Assembly: GCA_005786805.1 (NCBI GenBank)
Contig: SYCV01000066.1
Span: forward strand, 1-64,000
Reading direction: 5' to 3'
Source of the DNA: Planctomycetia bacterium
GTDB lineage: Bacteria; Planctomycetota; Planctomycetia; Gemmatales; Gemmataceae
Length of the DNA stretch: 64,000 nucleotides
In this document: positions 9,947 through 21,698 of the stretch, one piece after another
Numbering within the stretch: position 1 is the stretch's first letter
Layout of the letters: each line of letters starts with the position of its first letter
Notes under the pieces: generated by a model
What the model was told of the DNA's origin: nothing
Seen by the model: only the letters and a program-made list of their open reading frames with translations
The model's database searches: none
Program-made: the position numbers and the translations under genes

Positions 9947-10976
9947 TTTGAATAGTCCCAGTGCTGCAAACTCACCTGTTTTCACAGAGGTTAAAAGTTT
10001 TCTATCGAGTTGCGAAAATTTGGAAAACGGAGTGATAGTTGGTGTTTCCGGTGGTGCTGACAGCATTGCTTTGGCTCATGTGCTCGCATGCCAGGCAGAA
10101 AAAAACAAGATATCCAGGTTGGTCATCGCCCATGTGAATCACTCAACAAGGGGGGCTGAGAATTTTGCTGATGAGTTGTTTGTCAGTAATTTTGCAAAGG
10201 AACTTCAGCAATTGACTGACTCCCACTTGGAATTCAAAAGCCTTAAATTAAACTCGGAAACCCTTGCATTAGGTTCAAGTTGGGAAAAAAACGCAAGGGT
10301 TGCTCGTTATAAGTGGTTTTCAGAATTGGCGATTGAGAAAAACATGAGATGGGTTTTTACCGCTCATACATCCAACGACCAGGCCGAAACAGTGCTAATG
10401 CGAATTTTGCGTGGTTCCGGTGTAAAGGGATTGGCGGGTATGAAGCCAAAACGGCCCTTAGGGAAGGGTGTAAGCCTTGGCCGCCCTCTTCTTTTTTGTT
10501 TGAAGTCCCAGATTTTATCCTACCTTGGGGATCGTAATATCAGTTGGCGGGAAGATCCATCCAATCTTCAAACCCGGTTCTTCAGAAATAAAATTCGCCT
10601 CGAATTGCTCCCACTTTTAAAAAATGAATATCAACCGGCCATTGAGAAGATTCTTACTGGAATCGCAGGGCATGTTGGTTCGTATGCTGATTTAGAGAAC
10701 CGCCTGGCGCGAAAAATCGCATCAAAGATTGAAAAACCAAAGGTGCTTGACAAGGTTGTGCTGGACAGGCAGGCTTTGGCCTTGTTGCCCCCCTGGAAAA
10801 CAACACTTTTACTTCGAAGCCTTTTTGCCAGGGAATCCTGGCCCATGGATGCCATTCATCACAGGCAATGGAAAAAAATCGCCTCAAATTTGGGTGTTGA
10901 TGGCTATGAAGTGCACCTTGCGGGCGGAATTCGTATCCAGTCTAACAGGTTCACAGTTGTACTTGGCCCGGTGTAA
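9939..10976 (+). CDS. tilS: tRNA(Ile)-lysidine synthase
   Basis: PP-loop SGGADSIALAHVL, HVNHSTRG, HTSNDQAETVLMRILRGSGVKGLAGM. Overlaps the trpC 3' end by 8 nt. Confidence 0.92.
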   Translation: MINLNSPSAANSPVFTEVKSFLSSCENLENGVIVGVSGGADSIALAHVLACQAEKNKISRLVIAHVNHSTRGAENFADELFVSNFAKELQQLTDSHLEFKSLKLNSETLALGSSWEKNARVARYKWFSELAIEKNMRWVFTAHTSNDQAETVLMRILRGSGVKGLAGMKPKRPLGKGVSLGRPLLFCLKSQILSYLGDRNISWREDPSNLQTRFFRNKIRLELLPLLKNEYQPAIEKILTGIAGHVGSYADLENRLARKIASKIEKPKVLDKVVLDRQALALLPPWKTTLLLRSLFARESWPMDAIHHRQWKKIASNLGVDGYEVHLAGGIRIQSNRFTVVLGPV

Positions 10977-11071
10977 TTAATCGGATCCAATGGAATTATT
11001 ACTGAAACTTTTTTAAGCCTTGATAGAATCTGGCATATTGGGACTAAAGTTAATTAATCGGGGGATTTGAC

Positions 11072-12646
11072 GTGGATGGCAACTTGGTTTTAATTCGTCG
11101 AGTGTTGTTGAGCGTTAGTGATAAAACTGGACTTATAGATTTGGCCCGGGAACTTGTTAACAACAAGGCAATGTTGATTTCAACAGGCGGAACCAAAAAG
11201 GCGCTCCTTGATGCGGGAATACCTGCGGTTGATATTTCTGAGGTGACGGGATTCCCGGAAATGCTTGATGGCAGGGTGAAAACTTTGCATCCAAAAATTC
11301 ATGGGGGAATACTTGCGATTCGTGCTAATCAAGATCATGTTAAAACCATAGCCCAGCATGATATCCATCCGATAGACATGGTTATTTGTAATCTTTATCC
11401 ATTTGCAAAGGTTGCATCCAATCCAGCAAGTTCCTACGAAGAGGTGGTTGAGAATATAGACATCGGCGGGCCTTCCATGGTCCGCTCCGCAGCCAAGAAT
11501 CATCATGATGTTGCTGTGATAACAAGCCCCGGCCAATATGCATCCATCATTGAGGAACTGAAAGCCAATGGCGGGAAAATAAGCCTTGCAACCAGAAAAA
11601 AACTGGCTTGCGACGCCTTCACACACACCGCCGAGTATGACCTTGCAATTAGTCAGTATTTCAAGTCGCAATTGAAACAGGGTTTTTCAGACCAGATAAC
11701 ATTCACTTATCAGTGCAAGCAGGTGTTACGGTACGGGGAAAACCCTCATCAAACCGCGGCTTTTTATACCGAATTGAATCCGCCAACTGATTCTCTGGCA
11801 AAAGCAACTATTCTGCATGGAAAAGAACTTTCCTACAACAACCTGCTTGATATTGATAGCGCTCTCTCCCTGCTGCGTGAATTTGGAAGGCCTGCTGCTG
11901 TGATATTAAAACACAACAATCCATGCGGAGCCTCGGTTTCCAAGAATCTTGTTGATACTTTCAGGGGTGCATACGATGGTGACCCGTTAAGCGCCTATGG
12001 AGGTATCGTTGGCTTTAACAGGGAGGTTGACGAAGCAACAGCATTGGCGATGGCGGAACCTGGGCGCTTTTTGGAGTGCGTTGTCGCGCCGGGTTTTTCT
12101 CCTGAAGCATTCGAAATATTGACCACAAAGCCTACTTGGAAAAAAAGTGTTCGATTGCTTTCGACCGGCCCCATGTTGCCGAGGAAGCCCACCATGGAAA
12201 TTCGGAAAGTTGATGGTGGACTCCTGGTCCAGGATAAGGACGAGTCGAATGAAAATCTTTCCAATGCCCGGGTTGTCACCAAAAGAAAACCCAGTCCGCA
12301 GGAATTGGATGACCTTAAGTTTGCTTGGCAAGTATGCAAGCATGTGAAAAGTAACGCGATTGTAATCGTCAAGGATGGTAAATTGCTGGGAACCGGCGCC
12401 GGGCAGATGAGCAGGGTGGATGCGGTTCAGAATGCTTTGAAAAAAGCCGGTGAAAATGCCAAGGGTGCGGTGCTTGCTTCAGATGCTTTTTTTCCTTTCA
12501 GGGATGGTGTTGATGAGGCCGCCAAGGCCGGTATCATCGCGATTGTTCAGCCAGGGGGATCAATGCGTGATGCAGATGCGATTGCCTCCTGTGATGAGAA
12601 TTACATTTCCATGATATTTAGTGGTTTCAGGCATTTCAGGCATTAA
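11072..12646 (+). CDS. purH: Bifunctional AICAR formyltransferase/IMP cyclohydrolase
   Basis: SVSDKTGL, STGGTKKAL, GRVKTLHPKIHGGIL, RYGENPHQ, KHNNPCGAS, SDAFFPFRDGVDEAA. GTG start. Confidence 0.95.
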   Translation: MDGNLVLIRRVLLSVSDKTGLIDLARELVNNKAMLISTGGTKKALLDAGIPAVDISEVTGFPEMLDGRVKTLHPKIHGGILAIRANQDHVKTIAQHDIHPIDMVICNLYPFAKVASNPASSYEEVVENIDIGGPSMVRSAAKNHHDVAVITSPGQYASIIEELKANGGKISLATRKKLACDAFTHTAEYDLAISQYFKSQLKQGFSDQITFTYQCKQVLRYGENPHQTAAFYTELNPPTDSLAKATILHGKELSYNNLLDIDSALSLLREFGRPAAVILKHNNPCGASVSKNLVDTFRGAYDGDPLSAYGGIVGFNREVDEATALAMAEPGRFLECVVAPGFSPEAFEILTTKPTWKKSVRLLSTGPMLPRKPTMEIRKVDGGLLVQDKDESNENLSNARVVTKRKPSPQELDDLKFAWQVCKHVKSNAIVIVKDGKLLGTGAGQMSRVDAVQNALKKAGENAKGAVLASDAFFPFRDGVDEAAKAGIIAIVQPGGSMRDADAIASCDENYISMIFSGFRHFRH

Positions 12647-12716
12647 TCTTACAAGAAAGTGCTTGCAGAACCGACATGTCTTATGGATAAGAGATTATTA
12701 CTTATTTGGGGTAACC

Positions 12717-13667
12717 ATGATGAATCAGCAAAATCGAAGGGCGTTTGTTAAAAATTCAATCCTTGGATCAACCATGGCTTTCGGACTCACATCCGAGGCT
12801 GCAGCGGAGAAAAAAAATATGATTCCAATTGTGGACACTCATCAGCATTTATGGGACTTGAAACAATTCAAACTCCCCTGGGTGGAGGCTGGTTCTCCTT
12901 TAGCCAGAAATTATGTTCTAAAAGATTACTCGGAAGCCACTGAGGGTCTTAATGTTGTCAAATCTGTTTACATGGAAGTTGATGTTTCCCCGGAACAGCA
13001 ATTAGCTGAAGCGCAATTTGTGACCGATATTTGCAAGAGTGGCAAAACATCCATGGTGGCCGCTGTGGTTTCGGGCCGTCCTGCCGCTGATGATTTTGGC
13101 AAATATATCGACAACTTCAAAGGCAATAAATTTATCAAAGGTATCAGGCAGGTTTTGCATGTTCCCGCCACTCCGCCTGGATTTTGCAACCAACCAGAGT
13201 TTGTTCGTGGTGTCCGGTTGCTGGGTGAGAGAAATCTCAGTTACGATTTGTGTGTTCGGGGCACCGATCTTGGTCATACGGCAAAATTGATCGATTCCTG
13301 TCCGGATACAAGGTTTATTCTTGATCACTGTGGCAATCCCGATCTCAAGAGCAAGGATAATTCCGCATGGAAAAAAGGTGTGGCTGAAATTGCCCTCAAA
13401 AAAAATGTCGTTGTCAAAATATCGGGGTTCATTGCTTCCTCGACCAAGGGGGGCTGGAAAGTTGATGATCTTGCCCCCTTCATTAATCACACCATGGATA
13501 GCTTTGGTCCAGACCGTGTTATGTTTGGCGGCGATTGGCCTGTTTGTACTCTTGCTGCTACTTACAAGGAATGGGTTGAATCCTTGAAACAAGTTGTGAA
13601 GTCGCGCCCCGAAGAACAGCAGAAAAAGCTCTTTCATGATAATGCTGTTCGTTTTTACGGGATTTAA
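12717..13667 (+). CDS. Amidohydrolase-2 family protein (fuconolactonase-like TIM barrel) with export signal
   Basis: N-terminal NQQNRRAFVKNSILGSTMAFGLTSEA signal; PIVDTHQHLWDL; ILDHCGNPD; MFGGDWPVC. ORF opens at 12621, ATG 12717 preferred. Confidence 0.85.
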   Translation: MMNQQNRRAFVKNSILGSTMAFGLTSEAAAEKKNMIPIVDTHQHLWDLKQFKLPWVEAGSPLARNYVLKDYSEATEGLNVVKSVYMEVDVSPEQQLAEAQFVTDICKSGKTSMVAAVVSGRPAADDFGKYIDNFKGNKFIKGIRQVLHVPATPPGFCNQPEFVRGVRLLGERNLSYDLCVRGTDLGHTAKLIDSCPDTRFILDHCGNPDLKSKDNSAWKKGVAEIALKKNVVVKISGFIASSTKGGWKVDDLAPFINHTMDSFGPDRVMFGGDWPVCTLAATYKEWVESLKQVVKSRPEEQQKKLFHDNAVRFYGI

Positions 13668-13714
13668 TCGTATTTGATGATTATCAATCATTTTTGAATA
13701 TAAGGCGAAATTAG

Positions 13715-14938
13715 ATGAATATTTTGTTCAATTCCATGTTCTTTTTGTTTTCTGGACTTGCATCTCAGGATTTCAAGGTTGAATTAAAGGGGCCAGCAAA
13801 AATTCCCCAAGGAACGGCGGTCCAAATCACATTTCCCTCTGGATTTAACATTAAAAGCAACATTTGTCAGTTATCAGGAGTGGGAGAATCCGGAATCATC
13901 GGGCAGGTTGTTGGTAAATTCGCCTCGGATTTGGGCGCAAATGAAAGTCAAAAAAACCTCGTGTTTGTTTTACCAGCATTAAATGTGTCTGATTCTGGTA
14001 TCACTCTTGCAGGCAAATGGTTGGATGACTCGAAAAAAGCATCAGATGCCTACAGCATTGAGGATAAAACCACTGAACTCAGTCAGTTTACATTTAACAA
14101 TAAACCTGTGCTTCAATTTGTTCACCCTGTTTTGAAAGATGGTAAAGACCGTGAAGCCTCGTATAAGCCGTTTCATCATCTTTTTGATAACTCCGGGGTA
14201 TTAGTCACAAAAGGTCCGGGTGGACAATTCACGCATCATCGCGGAATTTTCCTGGGATTCAGCAAGGTTACTTATGGAAATAATGTCAAAGTGGATATTT
14301 GGCATTGCAAGGATGATACTCACCAGGCTTTTCAAAAAGTCCTATCGAGGGAAAGTGGGCCTGTCGTTGCCACCGAAAAAGACCTGATAGCTTGGAATGG
14401 TAAAAACAAAGAAACCTTTGCCAACGAGGAGAGGCAGATTGTTGTTTACAAGGTTCCAAACGGGCAATTGGTGGAATTTCAATCTGTGGTAAGAACCACT
14501 GGTGGGTCTGTGCTATTGGATGGTGACCCCCAGCATGCGGGATTTCATTTCAGGGCCTCCAATGAAGTATCGGAAAAAACCTCCAAGGAAACAATTTATA
14601 TCCGACCTGATGGAGAGGATAAGCCAGGTGCTTCAAGAAATTGGCCCGATTTGAAATCCCATGTGAATCTGCCTTGGAATGCGATGAGCTTTGTGGTCAA
14701 TGATAAAAGATACACTGCCTTGTATTTGGATAACCCCTCTAATCCAAAAGAAGCGCGTTTTAGCGAAAGGCCATATGGCAGATTTGGTTCATATTTTGTG
14801 ACCGAGATCACCAAGGACAAACCCTTGAAACTTAAATATCAGCTTTGGTTGCAGGATGGAAAAATTGACATCGAAACTGCTGGTCTCAGGAGCCAGGCGT
14901 TTGTAAATCCTATCAAGGCGTCCATCGCCGCCAACTAG
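13715..14938 (+). CDS. DUF6807/PmoA-like family protein
   Basis: HPVLKDGKDREASYKPFHHLFD, GGQFTHHRGIFLGF, WHCKDDTHQ, AGFHFRAS. Confidence 0.75.
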   Translation: MNILFNSMFFLFSGLASQDFKVELKGPAKIPQGTAVQITFPSGFNIKSNICQLSGVGESGIIGQVVGKFASDLGANESQKNLVFVLPALNVSDSGITLAGKWLDDSKKASDAYSIEDKTTELSQFTFNNKPVLQFVHPVLKDGKDREASYKPFHHLFDNSGVLVTKGPGGQFTHHRGIFLGFSKVTYGNNVKVDIWHCKDDTHQAFQKVLSRESGPVVATEKDLIAWNGKNKETFANEERQIVVYKVPNGQLVEFQSVVRTTGGSVLLDGDPQHAGFHFRASNEVSEKTSKETIYIRPDGEDKPGASRNWPDLKSHVNLPWNAMSFVVNDKRYTALYLDNPSNPKEARFSERPYGRFGSYFVTEITKDKPLKLKYQLWLQDGKIDIETAGLRSQAFVNPIKASIAAN

Positions 14939-14958
14939 TTCGAATTGGATAACACATC

Positions 14959-15771
14959 ATGTATGAAAATGAGTTGGCTGTCGCCTTGAAGGCCGCGCAC
15001 ATGGCGGGGAATTTGATTTCTGAGGTATACAAGACTTTAAAGCCTCACGAAAACGCCCCTGCAGACCTAACCACTGAAACCGACAGGCAGTCGCAGGAAA
15101 TGATTCTCAAGGTGTTGAGAAAAGAGTTTCCTTTGGATTCACTTTGTGGTGAGGAAAAAACTGAAACACTTTCTGAATCTCCCAATTCTTCCTCCAGAAC
15201 CTGGGTGGTTGACCCGATTGATGGAACTCGTGGTTTTGCAATGAAAAATGACCAGTTCTCCGTGATGATTGCGCTAATCGACAATGGTAATGTTGTCGTG
15301 GGTGTGGTGCATGAACCTGCAACGGGAAAAACCACTTATGCCTCAAAGGGAAATGGTTGCTTTTTGATGAAGCCAAACAAGGAAACGGTTCCCTGCAAAG
15401 TGAGATCCTGTGGAAGCCTTGGAGATTCGATTTTGGTTCAAAGTCACGCCAAACCCGGAAAGATAAGCAAGGCCGCTTCCGCCTTTTCGCCTAAATCAGT
15501 GGTTGAGACTTATTCCGCTGGATTGAAGATGGCGATTGTTGCACGAGGTGAAGCTGATATCTACGCGAATAATTATTCCGCGTTCCATGATTGGGATATT
15601 TGCGCTGGGCATATCCTTGTGGAAGAGGCTGGAGGCCAGATCACTGATTTTTCTGGCAGTCCCATTTCATATGGCGCGATAGGTTTCAAGCAAACCAAGG
15701 GGATGCTTGCGACCAATGGGAAAATTCATCCCCATGCGCTTTCCAAGACTCATGGCCTGTTGGAAAGTTGA
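14959..15771 (+). CDS. Inositol monophosphatase superfamily (3'(2'),5'-bisphosphate nucleotidase/CysQ-like)
   Basis: TTETDRQSQ, LCGEE, WVVDPIDGTRGF, HDWDICAGHILVEEAGG. Confidence 0.85.
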   Translation: MYENELAVALKAAHMAGNLISEVYKTLKPHENAPADLTTETDRQSQEMILKVLRKEFPLDSLCGEEKTETLSESPNSSSRTWVVDPIDGTRGFAMKNDQFSVMIALIDNGNVVVGVVHEPATGKTTYASKGNGCFLMKPNKETVPCKVRSCGSLGDSILVQSHAKPGKISKAASAFSPKSVVETYSAGLKMAIVARGEADIYANNYSAFHDWDICAGHILVEEAGGQITDFSGSPISYGAIGFKQTKGMLATNGKIHPHALSKTHGLLES

Positions 15772-15773
15772 TT

Positions 15774-16958
15774 TTATCTGTTATTTTTCAATTCCACCGA
15801 CTTGATCGAAGGTCCAAGCAGATGAGCCAACCTTACCTGGGCTGATTCCGCATACTTGGTTGTTGGGAATGTCTGGATGGTTTTTTCCAGGTAGTAAATC
15901 GCCTGTTGAGGCTGGCCTTTTTTTGTCCATGAATCCGCAAGTGAAAGGTAAAGTGTCGCGAGTCGCTCGCTCATTTGCTCACATGCGATTTTCATCCATT
16001 CAGGGTTTTCCTTGATCTCGGAAATGATGATGCCGGCTTCCTGTGTTTCCATTGCATCCGCAAAAGTCGCTGTCATGTAGTCGTAACGATCGAGGCATGA
16101 AAGGTAATTTGCACTCTTGTAATCCTGTTTGATCAAAGCAAGCACATCTTTGGCAAGATTGTTGGAGGTTATGATTGGTTCTGAATTTGGCTTTCGGTTT
16201 GCCAGGCTGGCTAAAATCTGATTGCTTTCCCGGGCGCCGTTGGTGCCTTCAAATTGCCTTGAGACTTCCCTGAATATTTGTATGGATTCTGTTGTGTGAC
16301 CCTGTTCAAGATTCTTTTTTGCCCGGGTAATTCTTTCCGTTGCCTGTTTTTCAAAGTCTTGGAGCAATACCAGGGCCTTTTTTTGGATCGGTCTTTGTTT
16401 TCCATCCTCTGTGATTTTTTTCAGGATTGATACAGCTCTGGGGTAGTCGCTTGATGCTATTGCATTTGTGGCTTCCTTATATTCAATATTCATCCAATTT
16501 GGCGTGGTTGAATCATCCCGATGTTGTTCAAGTAAAGCAGTAAGGGCGGGTGCTTCAATAAAACCTTCCGTGAATCCAAGGATTTTTCCATCCGGGCTGG
16601 CGAACACCAATGTGGGGTAAGAACGGATTTTTAAAACATCCGCAAGGGTTGATTCTTTTTTGCCATTTACTCGAAGAGGAATCCAGTTTTCCGCTAGGGC
16701 TTGATTCAGTGCCGGATCCCTGAATGTTCTTTGATCCATTTGTTTACACCAAAAACAATTGTCGGTGTAAAAGTCTATGAGGATAGGCAGATTCTTTTGT
16801 AATGATTCCTGCCTTGCTTGAGCATAATCAGTTCGCCATTCCAAGTCTTGAGCGAAGGCAGTCGCACCAGCCAATGAAATGACCATTGCTGAAAAATAAT
16901 TAATCAAGATGGTTTTACGGATTTGAATATTGGTCATGTTCGACTCCATTCGAACCAT
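15774..16958 (-). CDS. Thioredoxin-fold protein with C-terminal TPR-like repeats, exported
   Basis: Signal peptide; PILIDFYTDNCFWCKQMDQRTF; RSYPTLVFASPDGK; TPR-like tail (QQAIYYLEKTIQTFPTTKYAESA). Confidence 0.8.
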   Translation of the reverse strand: MVRMESNMTNIQIRKTILINYFSAMVISLAGATAFAQDLEWRTDYAQARQESLQKNLPILIDFYTDNCFWCKQMDQRTFRDPALNQALAENWIPLRVNGKKESTLADVLKIRSYPTLVFASPDGKILGFTEGFIEAPALTALLEQHRDDSTTPNWMNIEYKEATNAIASSDYPRAVSILKKITEDGKQRPIQKKALVLLQDFEKQATERITRAKKNLEQGHTTESIQIFREVSRQFEGTNGARESNQILASLANRKPNSEPIITSNNLAKDVLALIKQDYKSANYLSCLDRYDYMTATFADAMETQEAGIIISEIKENPEWMKIACEQMSERLATLYLSLADSWTKKGQPQQAIYYLEKTIQTFPTTKYAESAQVRLAHLLGPSIKSVELKNNR

Positions 16959-17857
16959 CAGGCCCTTGGATGGGCTTTTTGGTAGCTTTCTTTCAATCTA
17001 GTGGTTGTGACATGGGTGTAAATCTGGGTTGTTCCAAGGCTGCTATGCCCAAGTAATTCTTGGACTCCCCTGATATCAGCTCCAGCATCCAGCAGGTGGG
17101 TCGCAAAAGTATGCCGGAGTGTGTGCGGCGTAGTTCGCCCATCCAATCCTGCGGATTTGATATATTTTTCCAGCAGTCTGCCAACACTTCGTGTGGTGAG
17201 CCTGGTGCCGTTTTTATTCAAAAATATCGCGGGATTTTCTTTTACCTTGATATTTTTCTGTCTTTTTCGCTCGTCGAGATAGTCTTTCACAGCTTTAATT
17301 GCCTGAGGCCCGAGGAGAGCGATTCGTTCTTTTTTTCCTTTGCCCCGAACAACCGCTGTCCCATCGTTCATGTCAAGATATTCCTGGTTAAGTGCGACCA
17401 GTTCACTGACACGGAGTCCCGCCGAGTAAAGTGTTTCTAAAATTGCACGATCTCTGAGGCACATCAAGGTTTCGCCCGTGGGGGCATTTAAAAGGTTGTC
17501 GATATCCTCTTGGGAAAGAAAATGGGGTAGATTCTGGTCAAGCTTTGGGCCCTTCAATCCATCAGTAGGGTCTCTATCCACTTTTTGTTGTCTTTGAAGG
17601 TATCGGTACATGGATCTTAATGATGCGATTCTTCTTGCGATGGTGGCCCGTGAATAATTCTGCTCGTTTAGCCACGCAATGAATGCGCGAACATGTCTTG
17701 TGGTCACTTGCTTTGGATTAAGATTTGGAAGAGCAGTATGGCCGCGTAGGAAGTTAATGCACTGGGTTAAATCCTCCCTGTAAGACTTCACAGTCAAATC
17801 GGAAGAATTTTTTTCAAGGGAAAGATGGCGCAGGTATCCTGCTAGCGCCTGATTCAT
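16958..17857 (-). CDS. xerC/D: Tyrosine recombinase XerC/XerD
   Basis: ARRIASLRSMYRYL, LYSAGLRVSELVAL, HTLRHTFATHLLDAGADIRGVQELLGHSSLGTTQIYTHV. Confidence 0.9.
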   Translation of the reverse strand: MNQALAGYLRHLSLEKNSSDLTVKSYREDLTQCINFLRGHTALPNLNPKQVTTRHVRAFIAWLNEQNYSRATIARRIASLRSMYRYLQRQQKVDRDPTDGLKGPKLDQNLPHFLSQEDIDNLLNAPTGETLMCLRDRAILETLYSAGLRVSELVALNQEYLDMNDGTAVVRGKGKKERIALLGPQAIKAVKDYLDERKRQKNIKVKENPAIFLNKNGTRLTTRSVGRLLEKYIKSAGLDGRTTPHTLRHTFATHLLDAGADIRGVQELLGHSSLGTTQIYTHVTTTRLKESYQKAHPRA

Positions 17858-17887
17858 AATCTTGATCTCAGTATTGAAACTTCAAAA

Positions 17888-18178
17888 TCAACGGGGTAAA
17901 CGCGAAGTTATTGGTGATTTAATCTCTGATTCTTGGTCATCATCTCCGGTTAAAGAAGAGTTCTCATCGTTCTGCTCTTCATTTGCGGCCTCAATCTGTG
18001 TCTTGGCACGATGAGAAAGTAAAGCAGCATCAAACCAGGTGAAATCCAGGTTGGAATCTTCAGCTTGCTCGCATAATGTTTCCACTAATTCGTCCCAACC
18101 CATCTCGTCAAAAATGTAGACAAATTGGTGGTCACCTTTTACTAGCGCCAAGACATGAAAATCCTTGTTGTTCATCAT
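17888..18178 (-). CDS. Hypothetical protein
   Basis: 96 aa ORF upstream of the recombinase on the same strand; no recognised motif. Confidence 0.55.
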   Translation of the reverse strand: MMNNKDFHVLALVKGDHQFVYIFDEMGWDELVETLCEQAEDSNLDFTWFDAALLSHRAKTQIEAANEEQNDENSSLTGDDDQESEIKSPITSRLPR

Positions 18179-18330
18179 TGAAACTCTCCAGAGAGGAAAA
18201 ATTTCCTCTGCAATGGCTTATCGGCTTAATAGTCCGGGCCAAAAAGGAGAAAAGACGAAGCAATAAGAGGGTTCTTGGATGTTTGACAAGCAGAGAGGAA
18301 AAGCTTTACTGAATTGCCCTTAAGTAATAA

Positions 18331-19029
18331 TCAGGCCAGATTACCCAAGCTTTTTAATCCAATTTCCTCCCTTGTAAGGAAAGGCTCCCCGTAAGCTTTT
18401 CCTATGGCCCAGCCCCAATATCGGTTTCGATCTTTTACATCATCCAAAAGCGTGGGAAAAGACTTGCTTCTGCCTGTGATTAATTGGGATTCATAGCAAT
18501 TTAATGCCGCCATTTTTGTTTCAATGTGATTTGAAATGTCCAAAACAAATGAGGGTTTCGGGTGAATTCGAAGATGAATGCTGAAATAATAAAAAACCTT
18601 GGAGGGGAAGTGAGGCTCTCCCGCTAGATGAGTTTTGGTTAATTTGCTCCAAAATCTTGCTCCCAGTGCTAATTCATAGGCTTCAATATGGTCTGGATGA
18701 ATATCCTCCCAAAAAGGCACGAATAAGTTTTTAGGTTTGGTTCTTCTTATTTCCTCCGCAAGCAGGGCCCTGGATTCCAAGTTTGAAATTAATTCCCGAT
18801 TTTTAAGTCCGAGGTTTTTTCGATAATCCAATTTGAGAATCTTTGTCGCTTCGTCAGTCTCCTTGCCACGAATAACGGGAGAGCCAAAAGGTGTTGGTTC
18901 CCCGTTGGTAAGGTCTAAAATGCCAACCGTTGCTCCCTCAGATTTCAGCACACCAATGGTGCCCCCCACTCCAAGTTCGGCATCATCGGGGTGCGGGCTG
19001 ATGATTAAATAATCCAAGTTGTCATTCAT
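18331..19029 (-). CDS. bshB1: PIG-L family deacetylase, BshB1-like (bacillithiol biosynthesis)
   Basis: ISPHPDDAELGVGGTIG, LTNGEPTPFGSP, LGLKNRELI, FWEDIHPDHIEAYEL. Confidence 0.8.
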   Translation of the reverse strand: MNDNLDYLIISPHPDDAELGVGGTIGVLKSEGATVGILDLTNGEPTPFGSPVIRGKETDEATKILKLDYRKNLGLKNRELISNLESRALLAEEIRRTKPKNLFVPFWEDIHPDHIEAYELALGARFWSKLTKTHLAGEPHFPSKVFYYFSIHLRIHPKPSFVLDISNHIETKMAALNCYESQLITGRSKSFPTLLDDVKDRNRYWGWAIGKAYGEPFLTREEIGLKSLGNLA

Positions 19030-19126
19030 GTTGTAGTTCCTGAAATGCCGTTCTTACATCCATATAAGCAGGGTAATATTGCTTATTTTTGCAGAAACCG
19101 TTCCAATGTAAACCTAAATAAGTTTT

Positions 19127-19912
19127 ATGAAATTTTGGAGTTTCAAAAATATGAAATGTGCCATTGTGATACCCGCCAGATATGCCTCTTCGCGATTACC
19201 AGGAAAACCTTTGCTTAAGCAGACGGGTAAGTATTTGGTGCAGCATGTTTTTGAACAGGCTAGAAAATCCAAAATCGCAACAGAAGTTATAATCGCGACA
19301 GATGATTTGAGAATTCAAGCGGCTGCCAAAAAGTTTGGAGCCAATTGTGCCATGACATTGAAGTCCCATCAAAGTGGAACGGATCGGGTTGCTGAAGTTG
19401 CCCAAAACCTTGATTGTGATATTTTTTTGAATCTTCAGGGTGATGAACCATTGATTGATCCTCATTCAATTGATTTGCTTTTCAAGCAATTAATAGACAG
19501 TCCTGAAGTGCCAATGGCGACTTTAGGCACCCCGGTCAGGGATGAAAAAGACTGGCTGAATCCAAATTGTGTCAAAGTGATCCAGGATCAAAGGGGAAGG
19601 GCCCTTTATTTCAGCAGGAGCCCGATTCCTTTTGTTAGGGATGGCAAACCAGATTTTTCCCAAAGGCCCTCTCCCTTTTTATTGCATATCGGAATGTATG
19701 CATACCGAAGGTCATTTTTAATGCAAATGGCCAAAATACCGATGCATCCGCTTGAAAAGCTTGAAAAACTTGAGCAATTGAGGGTGCTGGGGGCTGGTTT
19801 TTCCATAAATCTCGGGATTGTTGAAGAACGAACTTTGGGTGTTGATACGCGCGAAGATTATGAGAAATTTGTCTCAGAATACAGGTATTTAAAGCGTTCT
19901 GAAGCTGCTTAG
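19127..19912 (+). CDS. kdsB: 3-deoxy-manno-octulosonate cytidylyltransferase
   Basis: IPARYASSRLPGKPL, ATDD, SGTDRVAEVAQ, NLQGDEPLIDP, LGVDTREDYE. Likely start at ATG 19151 (MKCAIVIPARYAS). Confidence 0.92.
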   Translation: MKFWSFKNMKCAIVIPARYASSRLPGKPLLKQTGKYLVQHVFEQARKSKIATEVIIATDDLRIQAAAKKFGANCAMTLKSHQSGTDRVAEVAQNLDCDIFLNLQGDEPLIDPHSIDLLFKQLIDSPEVPMATLGTPVRDEKDWLNPNCVKVIQDQRGRALYFSRSPIPFVRDGKPDFSQRPSPFLLHIGMYAYRRSFLMQMAKIPMHPLEKLEKLEQLRVLGAGFSINLGIVEERTLGVDTREDYEKFVSEYRYLKRSEAA

Positions 19913-20018
19913 AACTTTATCAAACATTATTCTGGATTTTCATGCGATTGAGCCGTATAAATCCACGCATGGGACATTTTATGCTTTTTGCGGATGTTCC
20001 TGTTCTTTATGGATTTAG

Positions 20019-21644
<1,626 letters not shown>

Positions 21645-21645
21645 A

Positions 21646-21682
21646 ATACCCCCACCAATAAGCTTTTTATTGGCAGGGGTAT
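21646..21682. terminator. Bidirectional hairpin terminator between convergent pyrG and the cupredoxin-like gene
   Basis: Inverted repeat ATACCCC-CA-CCAATAA / TTATTGG-CA-GGGGTAT between convergent genes. Confidence 0.75.
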
Positions 21683-21698
21683 GTTAAATTAATGTTTC

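Noticed and set aside
16958-17857. Integrase of a mobile element or prophage
   Set aside because: The sequence is XerC/D-like in length and motifs. No flanking direct repeats, tRNA target or phage genes are visible.
18192-18209. AGAGGAAAAATTTCCTCT short palindrome
   Set aside because: An 8-bp A/T-rich palindrome near a ribosome-binding region; weak and compatible with chance.
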